Below are positions 1 to 6,480 of a stretch of 6,994 bases of DNA, piece after piece. The stretch spans positions 1 to 6,994 of the forward strand of contig CAKZPX010000019.1 in NCBI GenBank assembly GCA_937139435.1, written 5' to 3'. How positions within the stretch are numbered: the first letter of the stretch is position 1; each line of letters starts with the position of its first letter. Made by a program: the position numbers and the translations under genes. The DNA is from an uncultured bacterium. Its GTDB lineage: Bacteria > Hydrothermota > Tepidihabitantia > Tepidihabitantales > Tepidihabitantaceae. Below the pieces are notes generated by a model, which was given only the letters and a program-made list of their open reading frames with translations, was not told where the DNA came from and made no database searches.

Positions 1-2743
1 TGAAAAGCGGGACGGAAAACCTTTCATCCTCCAGCGGGATTGTATATTCAAAATAATGATTATAACGAGAAAAACCATTTCGATCCAAATCTTCTGAATC
101 TAGCCGCCGGCTCCCTTCGGTTCCTTGCGGATTATTTGCCGGATCATAATCGTCATTGCCATCGTCTCCTGATTCTGGTGTCCAGAGGGAATCATCTTCT
201 CTCACCCCATCTAAACCCGTATCCTCCCATTCGTCTAGTATTCCGTTACCATTTTTGTCTTCGGTATCAAGAACGCCATTATATCCACAAATTACCCCAT
301 TTCGGTCTCGACGAGGAGCATCTTCATCAATAGCCATTCCTATCGAGACGTTAATATTTCCTCTGCCATGGCGAGAGCGAAGAATCATTTCTAAATTTTC
401 TATGTCTACAAAATTCATCCCAATCTGAGCGCCTGCAGGACACAACATCATCCCCGCCCAGGAAGATGTATCGTCGGGGGTAAAGAAAATGCGCAGAATA
501 TCCTGTGTTTCCCCGGCTTCGTCGCCAATATTGGGTCCAAAAACGCTATCTTTACGCGTCCTTACAGAAGGATTAATTAATTTCAAAGGAGTCCGAGCAA
601 AGTTAATGGTATCTTTTCCTACTGGAACTGATGCCCATGACCATAACAGGACGGTATTAGGAAGTTCTCTAGTAATGGTGGTTCCTTCAAAATCGTCAAT
701 ATAAACGGTTCCCCGAATATTGGGATTAGAAAAAGACATCGCACCCTCGGCTCGCAAATCAAATTTTGATGGAGATTGAGCAGAAAGCAAGGGAAGGCGA
801 TCAAGGAATGCCGTTACCTTATCCGACACCGCACTGTAAGAAACATCAGACTCAACAATGGTACGCTGAAAAGGCTCCGAACCAAGCACGGGTTTTTCTT
901 CCCGGATCCCCTCATCGCGATAAAAGAAACTGGAGCCCAGTTTGCCGTTTTCCAGAAAAGACCACTCTAACCTGCTGCCCACCAAAGACTTTTGAGCAAG
1001 AGAAAACCAGGGTTGATACTCAAACGTCACGTTAACATCTGCGTCAGGCGGCAACGGAGTTAGAAAAGTTAAGACACCTGTTTTATAATCAATTGAATAA
1101 TCTACATCGCGTACCTTTTGCTGTCCGTTAACAATAACCCGTTCTGATTTTTCAATAATATCTGTCTGCCCGAGATAATAAGTTTCATTAACCGTATAGT
1201 AGGAAACAACCATAAAATATTTTCTGCCTTCCCCCAGAGGCAAAATATTGGGGTCAAACTTGTAAATGATAGAATCCCTTACCGAAAGTGCTGTTGAGCC
1301 GAATGGTTTCCTATCGGGGAAACGTATAATTCCCGCTTTACTTTCAAATTGAGGGTATTCAATTTTGCCATCGCCATCAGGGTCCAATCCTAAAATCTGA
1401 ACAAATTTAATGCCAAAATTGGGATTTAAAGTATCTGTTTCATAATCAGAATGCTGTCCCTGCGGGTTATAACGATATATTGAGATTGTATTTAGCTTTA
1501 CCTCAGTTTGAGGGAGTTGATAACTATTGCGGAGATGTAAATCCCAGACGCGGGAAAGGGTATCACTAACCTCCGGCTTAAGCATACACAAAACCAGAGA
1601 GTCCCGTAACACCCGTCCCCCCAGTGTTTCATTCTCTTTGTAGATCACCACTCCTATTGTGTAATTTCTTTCAATCGTAGTAAGAAATTCCAGGATATTG
1701 CCGGGTTGTAATATGTAATCAACCCCGGGAATTTTTAAATCAAAGTTTCCGCCCGCACGGTCATAACTCCACCAGGTGCTGTCGCCAGGTATCGAATCCG
1801 GGTTTTGCGGAAATACCGTAGCAATCGCCTTCATCGCTGCTTGATTATTCCCCGAGTTACGGTCATCGACGTAAACCCGCAGACCGAGCAGTCGTTCATT
1901 GGCATCCACATCGGGTAAGCAAAAAAAGCGTTGCTGAACAAAATCCACATCCCAGATGGTATCAATTGCAACACGGCGTTTACCGGTAAAACTTTGCGTT
2001 TGATTTTGTGACCCCTCTCGGGAAGCAACAGCATAGATATCCGCACCGGCTAATCTCCCCCGGGCAGAAATCCCAAAAAGTCCATGGCGAGCAGGAAGGT
2101 CACCGGTGTAGATGGTCCCGGGAATTTCTAAACGGGTGTCTCCTAACTCAATTGAGCGAATTACCTCGTCTTCGGTGCCGGTATATTGAAGTTTGATTTT
2201 ATTCTGCTGCTCCTCCCGTTCAGAATTGTGATCGATGGTTATTTTTGTCCTCTCACCTATAGTTCCATTTACGTTTACCGCCAGTTGTTGTTCCATCTTC
2301 AGTTCCGGGAACGGACTCTGTCCACCTAAAGTTTGCGTAACCCCCTTAACAACTGTCCGGCTGCCGCCCAGTGTAATCCGATCGCTCCCGGTAATGTCTA
2401 TCTTGGACCCCTCACCGAGAACCGGCAACCTGGGTAACTCAATATCAGGAATTAATCCGGTAGGTTCTGCAGATAGTTCTCGTTGTTGTATTATCCTTTG
2501 CGCCGATTTTTGCCACGCTTCCAGAACGCCCTCTTTAATAGAATAATCAAGGTATTCATCAAACGGTACTATCTTCTCTACACCCAGATAGATGTCATCC
2601 TGCCATTTTTCTAAAAAAACCAGCCTTAATTCGGGGTCAACCCGTGGAACAATACGGGGAGGTTCTAATAGTGTATAATCCGCGAGTATAAAAGACAGGA
2701 AGAACAGTAAACTCAAGATAAATTTTTTAATATCACTTCTCAT
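1..2743 (-). CDS. sprA: SprA-family T9SS outer-membrane translocon, N-terminal 914 residues (3' end beyond window)
   Basis: One reading frame stays open from an ATG at 2743 to the left edge. SprA (Sov in Porphyromonas) is the giant outer-membrane beta-barrel through which type IX substrates leave the cell; known members are about 2,400 residues, so well over half is missing here. Seen: a signal peptide at residues 1-21 (basic n-region, hydrophobic core, SFILA before Asp22); IELPRLP near 101-107; LQYTGTEDEVIRSIELGD at 185-202; HGLFGISARG at 220-229, followed by a SREGSQNQ strand; an acidic DPDGDG loop at 454-459; YIDDFEG at 681-687 followed by an LLW segment; SSWAGMM around 760-766; an EF-hand-like loop at 829-840 after LDTED; and SEDLDRNG near 883-890 leading to HYFEYTIPL. 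These blocks occur in this order in SprA proteins as I remember them. The gene overlaps the end of dxs by 11 bp, with a weak GAGGG 11 bases before the ATG, so translation is probably coupled to dxs. Family assignment is strong; function in T9SS is inferred from the family. Confidence 0.87.
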   Translation of the reverse strand, partial: MRSDIKKFILSLLFFLSFILADYTLLEPPRIVPRVDPELRLVFLEKWQDDIYLGVEKIVPFDEYLDYSIKEGVLEAWQKSAQRIIQQRELSAEPTGLIPDIELPRLPVLGEGSKIDITGSDRITLGGSRTVVKGVTQTLGGQSPFPELKMEQQLAVNVNGTIGERTKITIDHNSEREEQQNKIKLQYTGTEDEVIRSIELGDTRLEIPGTIYTGDLPARHGLFGISARGRLAGADIYAVASREGSQNQTQSFTGKRRVAIDTIWDVDFVQQRFFCLPDVDANERLLGLRVYVDDRNSGNNQAAMKAIATVFPQNPDSIPGDSTWWSYDRAGGNFDLKIPGVDYILQPGNILEFLTTIERNYTIGVVIYKENETLGGRVLRDSLVLCMLKPEVSDTLSRVWDLHLRNSYQLPQTEVKLNTISIYRYNPQGQHSDYETDTLNPNFGIKFVQILGLDPDGDGKIEYPQFESKAGIIRFPDRKPFGSTALSVRDSIIYKFDPNILPLGEGRKYFMVVSYYTVNETYYLGQTDIIEKSERVIVNGQQKVRDVDYSIDYKTGVLTFLTPLPPDADVNVTFEYQPWFSLAQKSLVGSRLEWSFLENGKLGSSFFYRDEGIREEKPVLGSEPFQRTIVESDVSYSAVSDKVTAFLDRLPLLSAQSPSKFDLRAEGAMSFSNPNIRGTVYIDDFEGTTITRELPNTVLLWSWASVPVGKDTINFARTPLKLINPSVRTRKDSVFGPNIGDEAGETQDILRIFFTPDDTSSWAGMMLCPAGAQIGMNFVDIENLEMILRSRHGRGNINVSIGMAIDEDAPRRDRNGVICGYNGVLDTEDKNGNGILDEWEDTGLDGVREDDSLWTPESGDDGNDDYDPANNPQGTEGSRRLDSEDLDRNGFSRYNHYFEYTIPLEDERFSVPLF

Positions 2744-4613
2744 TAATAAAAAAGCCCTCAAAAATCGCCGCTAATTGGGGTGCGATAAATCCCTGATCTG
2801 CCAGAAGCCTATCTCTCGACCCATGGGAAATAAATATATCGGACAATCCGAACCGGCGTAATTTACAGGCTATCTTGTTCCTCTCCAGCACCAAACTGAC
2901 ACAATTGCCAAAACCACCCAGCAGAGTATTCTCTTCCATAGTAATTAATTTACCGGTCGTGCTGGCGGTCTTCAAAATTAAATCCTCGTCCACTGGTTTG
3001 GCAAATTTTGCATCCACTACCGTTATATAAATTCCTCTTTCCCGAAGCAGTTCCGCAGTCTGCAGGGCATAATTCACCATACTACCGATTGCCAGGACTG
3101 CTCCATCACGCCCCTCGCACAAAACCTCTCCCCGGCCCAATTCAATCGCTGCTCGCTTGCCCTGCTCACCGGGAAAATCAGTCCCACCTTTAGGATAACG
3201 CACGGCTATTGGACCCGAATATTCAGTAAGCGCAAAATCCAGCATCAATTCTAAGTCCAGTTCGTCGCGAGGAGCGAGAACGACCATTTCCGGCAACATT
3301 GTGAGATAAGACAGGTCGTAATTACCGTGATGAGTCGGACCGTCCTCCCCTACCAATCCTGCCCGATCAACAGCAAAAACAACCGGCAGTCTCTGTAAGC
3401 ACACATCCTGAAGAATCTGGTCAATTGCCCGCATCAGAAAAGTGGAATAAATCGCAACCACCGGACGCAATCCACTTTGCGCCAGACCGGCAGCAAAACT
3501 TACCGCGTGTTGCTCACAAATCCCAACATCAAAAAAACGCTGGGGGAATTTATCACGAAAGGGGATCAGTCCGGTCCCCAAACACATCCCAGCGGTAATA
3601 ACCACAATCCTTCTGTCCTGCTCGGCTAACTCCACCAGTTTATTGCCAAATGTGCTCGTGAATGTGCGTTTCGCATTTTCTTTTATTCTACCGGTAGCAA
3701 TATCAAATGGACCGACGCCATGAAAATATTCTGGTTCCTTTAAAGCGGGTCTGTACCCTTTTCCTTTTTTAGTAACAACATGAACAAGAATTGGACCGTT
3801 TAACTTTTTTATTCTCTGAAAAGTATCTATTAATTCTTTGATATTATGACCGTCTATCGGGCCAATGTAGCGAAATCCCAGCTCTTCAAAAAGAAGGCTG
3901 GGGGCAACGAGATTCTTTAACCCTTCCTCCACCTTCCTCGCAGTTAACCGCGCCCGCTCGCTGAGATTACGAGGTAAATGACCAAGTAGTAACCAAACAT
4001 CGTCTCGTAACCGATTATAAACTCTGCCAGTGATTATCCGATTAAGGTATGTGGCAATAGCACCGGTAGAACGGGCTATGGACATCTCGTTATCATTTAA
4101 AACAACGATAACATCCTCTTTTAATGCTCCGGCATGGTTAAGCGCCTCCAGCGCCATACCACTTACGATCGAACCGTCGCCAATAACCGCTATAGTATAT
4201 CTTCGCTGCTGCCCCAGTAGTCGGTCGCCGGTAGCCAGTCCCAGTGCTAAGGATATAGAGTTCCCAGAATGACCGGTATCAAAAACATCATAAATACTTT
4301 CACTCCTTTTAGGGAAACCAGCGATACCCTGGTACTGGCGCAGAGAGGAAAAAAGTCTTCTCCGTCCGGTGATAATTTTATGAGCATAACACTGATGTCC
4401 TACATCCCATATGATCTGGTCGCGGGGAGCACGAAAAGCATAGTGTAAGGCAATGGTTAGTTCCACAACTCCGAGGTTAGTAGCAAGATGCCCTCCGGTT
4501 TGCGCGGTAGTATTGATAATCAGGTCTCTAATCTCCTGCGCCAGCTGGTTCAGTTCCGAAATGCTCAGTTTCTTTATATCGGCCGGCGAGTTAATACTAT
4601 CAATAATCGGCAT
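2733..4613 (-). CDS. dxs: 1-deoxy-D-xylulose-5-phosphate synthase
   Basis: Dxs is a thiamine-diphosphate enzyme that condenses pyruvate and glyceraldehyde 3-phosphate to DXP, the first step of the MEP isoprenoid pathway and also a precursor for thiamine and pyridoxal. Numbering from the ATG at 4613 gives 626 residues, the normal length. Seen: the GGH active-site His at 42; DVGHQCYAHKI at about 70-80; a thiamine-binding GDG at 145-147 closing with NDN at 173-175; GPIDGHN at about 251-257; the catalytic Glu367 in ICEQHAVSFAAGLA; YSTFLMRAIDQ with Arg395; DRAGLVGEDGPTHHG with His428; and AVRYPKG with Arg472. All expected catalytic and phosphate-binding residues are present. The start is one base after the ispA stop (TAGTATG) and has a good GGAAGG site; a TTG 24 bases upstream is in frame but lies inside ispA and adds residues the family lacks. 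The 3' end overlaps sprA by 11 bp. Confidence 0.98.
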   Translation of the reverse strand: MPIIDSINSPADIKKLSISELNQLAQEIRDLIINTTAQTGGHLATNLGVVELTIALHYAFRAPRDQIIWDVGHQCYAHKIITGRRRLFSSLRQYQGIAGFPKRSESIYDVFDTGHSGNSISLALGLATGDRLLGQQRRYTIAVIGDGSIVSGMALEALNHAGALKEDVIVVLNDNEMSIARSTGAIATYLNRIITGRVYNRLRDDVWLLLGHLPRNLSERARLTARKVEEGLKNLVAPSLLFEELGFRYIGPIDGHNIKELIDTFQRIKKLNGPILVHVVTKKGKGYRPALKEPEYFHGVGPFDIATGRIKENAKRTFTSTFGNKLVELAEQDRRIVVITAGMCLGTGLIPFRDKFPQRFFDVGICEQHAVSFAAGLAQSGLRPVVAIYSTFLMRAIDQILQDVCLQRLPVVFAVDRAGLVGEDGPTHHGNYDLSYLTMLPEMVVLAPRDELDLELMLDFALTEYSGPIAVRYPKGGTDFPGEQGKRAAIELGRGEVLCEGRDGAVLAIGSMVNYALQTAELLRERGIYITVVDAKFAKPVDEDLILKTASTTGKLITMEENTLLGGFGNCVSLVLERNKIACKLRRFGLSDIFISHGSRDRLLADQGFIAPQLAAIFEGFFINEK

Positions 4614-4614
4614 A

Positions 4615-5451
4615 CTAACCCTTCCGATAGAGAACAAATGCCGGGAATTGTGCCAGGAAAGAAAAATGTGGACCCAACCTCAGCAAACCCTTTTGGGCAC
4701 GCGCCGCCATGGCTGATATCTGTTTCTGTATCTTCTGGTAATTTTTTATTGACAACCGGGCATCCTGCTCGCTGTCCAATAAGTCGTCAGTTAATTGAAA
4801 AAGAATCCCTAATATCAAACCCAGCTGCCGTAGCCTCTTTTGTAACAACCTGGAAGCGGTAGCAATTATCGCCCCCACCTCTAAGGATGCCGCAATAAGT
4901 TCTGCGGTCTTTAAACGGGCAACATACCTCAGGTCGGGCATGCGCTCCAGGTCCAGCATCTGCCCGGCAGCCATGCCTTCAGGTCCCACTGCCCGGGATA
5001 TCGTAGCAATTGCCTCAATTTTGTTTTCCGGCGGCGCGGGGCTGGTGGTAAATGTTTCATACGCTAAAGCAAACAGAGCATCAGCAGCAAGGATTGCTGT
5101 CCCTTCATCAAATTTCCGGTGTAAAGTAGGTAAGCCCCGGCGAAAATCATCGTTATCCATCGCGGGCAGGTCATCATGAATAAGCGAGAAGGTGTGGATT
5201 AATTCTATACCGCAACAGAAAGGCATAATCCAGTTGTGCTCTCTGCCACCGCAGGCACGGAAGCTCTCCAGCATCAATATCGGGCGCAGACGTTTCCCCG
5301 GAGAAAAAACAGCGTAACGCATCGCTGCCAGCAAACGCTCAGAAACCCCGTTCATATTGGAGAATATTTTCATCAGTTCTTTATCAATTAACCTTCGGCG
5401 AGCATTAAATACCCTCTGAAATTCTGCGGTGGTAAAATCTAATTTCTTCAC
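4615..5451 (-). CDS. ispA: (2E,6E)-farnesyl diphosphate synthase-like trans-prenyltransferase
   Basis: Short-chain all-trans polyprenyl diphosphate synthase, a cytosolic enzyme joining isopentenyl diphosphate to allylic diphosphates. Seen in 278 residues: SPGKRLRP at 50-57; the first Asp-rich motif DDLPAMDNDDFRRG at 93-106, in the bacterial type-II form with two extra residues; HRKFDEGTAILAADAL at 111-126; GMAAGQMLDLE at 159-169; KTAELI at 181-186; and the second Asp-rich motif FQLTDDLLD at 218-226. An aromatic Phe88 five residues before the first motif, next to Ser89, points to a C15 rather than C20 product (established FPP-synthase logic, inferred here). Odd: the loop after the second motif is about ten residues shorter than in E. 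coli IspA, and the usual Lys-(Ser/Thr)-Tyr-Pro block is reduced at best to SIKNYQ at 234-239. The start is GTG, two bases after the folD stop, with only a weak AAAGAG upstream; the N-terminus still aligns with the family. xseA and xseB, frequent neighbours of ispA, are absent. Confidence 0.93.
   Translation of the reverse strand: MKKLDFTTAEFQRVFNARRRLIDKELMKIFSNMNGVSERLLAAMRYAVFSPGKRLRPILMLESFRACGGREHNWIMPFCCGIELIHTFSLIHDDLPAMDNDDFRRGLPTLHRKFDEGTAILAADALFALAYETFTTSPAPPENKIEAIATISRAVGPEGMAAGQMLDLERMPDLRYVARLKTAELIAASLEVGAIIATASRLLQKRLRQLGLILGILFQLTDDLLDSEQDARLSIKNYQKIQKQISAMAARAQKGLLRLGPHFSFLAQFPAFVLYRKG
4620..4625 (-). promoter_or_regulatory. Ribosome binding site that fixes the dxs start
   Basis: GGAAGG lies six bases before the ATG at 4613 and inside the last codons of ispA. 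The arrangement GGAAGG-GTTAGT-ATG, with the ispA TAG between site and start, favours this ATG over the in-frame TTG at 4637, which has no comparable site. It implies termination-reinitiation coupling between ispA and dxs. Confidence 0.75.
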
Positions 5452-5453
5452 CG

Positions 5454-6314
5454 CTATACCGCTCTTTCTGCTGCCTGCACGGTATTGGCGAGCAACATCG
5501 CTACCGTCATCGGTCCGACACCACCGGGTACCGGAGTGATAGCCATCGCCCGGGGTGCAACACGGTCAAAATCAACATCACCCACAATCCCATTTTCGGT
5601 ACGATTTATTCCAGCATCAATAACCACCACACCCGGCTTTACCATATTCTCCTTAATCAAGCCCGGTCTACCTGTCGCAACAACAAGAAGTTCAGCGCTC
5701 TGACATACCGCAACTAAATCTGGAGTCCGGCTGTGGCAGACAGTGACCGTGGCGTCGCCCTTGTTTCCTTTAAGAAGCAAAAGGTTTGCCAGTGGTTTCC
5801 CCACCAGTTCTCCCCTGCCCACTATTACCACACGCTTACCGGCAATTGGTATAGAATAACGGACGAGCAGTTCTACAATCCCGGCCGGGGTCGCCGGAAC
5901 ATATAACGGATTTCCCCTTACCAGTCTCCCCAGGTTAGTAGTGGTTAACCCATCAACATCCTTTCCCGGATTAATCGTCTCAATCAGTTCATTGCCATCC
6001 AGATGTCCGGGAAGCGGCAACTGAAGGATAATTCCGTGGATATTTTTGTCATTATTGCAAAGAGAAATAGTTTCTCTTACCGCCTCGGGTGGAACATCTT
6101 CCGCCAGATGAAATTTCTCCACCTCCACCCCAATTTGCTGGCACGCCTTTTCCTTATTGGCAACATAGATAAGCGATGGCGGAGCATTTCCCACCATAAC
6201 AATTGCCAGTTTCGGAACAACCCCGTGTGATTTGAGCTGAGCGACCTTTGTCTTTAAATCAGAACGTACTTCCCGGGCGATATTCTTCCCATCCAGAATC
6301 AAAGTTTTTTCCAT
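5454..6314 (-). CDS. folD: Bifunctional methylenetetrahydrofolate dehydrogenase / methenyltetrahydrofolate cyclohydrolase
   Basis: FolD oxidises 5,10-methylene-tetrahydrofolate with NAD(P)+ and hydrolyses the methenyl product to 10-formyl-tetrahydrofolate, supplying one-carbon units for purine and formyl-Met-tRNA synthesis in the cytosol. Its 286 residues match the family length and keep E. coli numbering at the active site: Tyr50 and Lys54 in IYVANKEKAC, Gln98 in ILQLPLPGHL, and Asp121 in GKDVDG. The dinucleotide-binding fold is seen as VVIVGRGELVGKPLANLLL at 162-180, followed by ATVTVCHSRT, and the signature PGGVGPMT lies at 263-270. The usual PCTPxG motif reads PATPAG (140-145), a Cys-to-Ala change at 141 that probably spares activity because the catalytic residues are intact. 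The ATG has a clear AAAGGTG site. It is the first complete gene of the folD-ispA-dxs-sprA run; its promoter, if separate from the protease gene upstream, must lie in the preceding 162 bp. Confidence 0.98.
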   Translation of the reverse strand: MEKTLILDGKNIAREVRSDLKTKVAQLKSHGVVPKLAIVMVGNAPPSLIYVANKEKACQQIGVEVEKFHLAEDVPPEAVRETISLCNNDKNIHGIILQLPLPGHLDGNELIETINPGKDVDGLTTTNLGRLVRGNPLYVPATPAGIVELLVRYSIPIAGKRVVIVGRGELVGKPLANLLLLKGNKGDATVTVCHSRTPDLVAVCQSAELLVVATGRPGLIKENMVKPGVVVIDAGINRTENGIVGDVDFDRVAPRAMAITPVPGGVGPMTVAMLLANTVQAAERAV

Positions 6315-6476
6315 GTTTTCACCTTTAAAACATAATAACTACCCCTTCTTTCTAAAATTGTCACGTGAATATGACTCTGACTGTTTATAATTATTTACTC
6401 GCAATAACAATAAATTTCTCTAAAAAGCCTCCTTTAATCTCTATTTTGACAAAAAATAACGCCAGGTCAACAGGTT
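6315..6476 (-). other. Protease-folD intergenic region / probable folD leader
   Basis: This is the only real gap in the window: 162 bp, AT-rich, read here on the minus strand. It contains most of a 29-codon ORF overlapping the protease stop (6391-6480), a perfect AAAGGAGG with no start codon at normal distance (6428-6435), an 8-bp palindrome TCACGTGA (6361-6368), a three-codon ATG-TTT-TAA mini-ORF (6325-6333), and the folD ribosome site. No stable stem followed by a T-run was found, so protease and folD could be co-transcribed. A weak promoter-like TTGTTA then TATAAA with 15-bp spacing lies around 6384-6410 and is not convincing. Confidence 0.5.
6320..6326 (-). promoter_or_regulatory. Ribosome binding site of folD
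   Basis: AAAGGTG is followed by AAAAC and the ATG at 6314. This is the best-placed Shine-Dalgarno in the gap and supports the chosen folD start. It lies immediately after the TAA of a three-codon ATG-TTT-TAA mini-ORF. Confidence 0.7.
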
Positions 6477-6480
6477 TCAT
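6391..6480 (-). CDS. Possible 29-residue peptide ORF overlapping the protease stop codon (doubtful)
   Basis: An ATG at 6480 shares ATGA with the protease TGA and opens a 29-codon frame ending TAA at 6391-6393. The predicted peptide begins MKPVDLALFFVKIEIKGG and ends FIVIASK: Lys-rich with two hydrophobic stretches, no recognised family, no clear membrane helix. The only support is the 4-bp overlap typical of translational coupling; no good ribosome site precedes it. It may equally be a chance frame in AT-rich DNA. No function is proposed. Confidence 0.2.
   Translation of the reverse strand: MKPVDLALFFVKIEIKGGFLEKFIVIASK

Noticed and set aside
1831..2046. Minus-strand 71-codon frame inside the large gene
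   Set aside because: It is in a different frame from the SprA reading, which runs through the same stretch without a stop and is rich in family motifs on both sides.
40..2546. Several short plus-strand frames of 60-100 codons (for example 40-333, 156-428, 2235-2546)
   Set aside because: All lie opposite the continuous 914-codon minus-strand frame with clear SprA motifs; their translations show no recognisable domain and look like antisense shadows.
4615..4776. Frameshift as the cause of the unusual IspA C-terminus
   Set aside because: The other frames of this stretch do not restore a KSTYP-like block, and the given frame keeps plausible terminal helices and stops next to the dxs start.
6384..6410. 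Sigma70-like promoter TTGTTA-15 bp-TATAAA upstream of folD
   Set aside because: The spacing is short and the surrounding DNA is AT-rich, so such matches are expected by chance; promoter consensus for this lineage is unknown.
6421..6476. Rho-independent terminator after the protease gene
   Set aside because: There is a T-run on the transcribed strand (near 6451-6456), but no stable G+C stem directly before it; AAAG-GAGG-CTTT further on gives only a four-pair stem.
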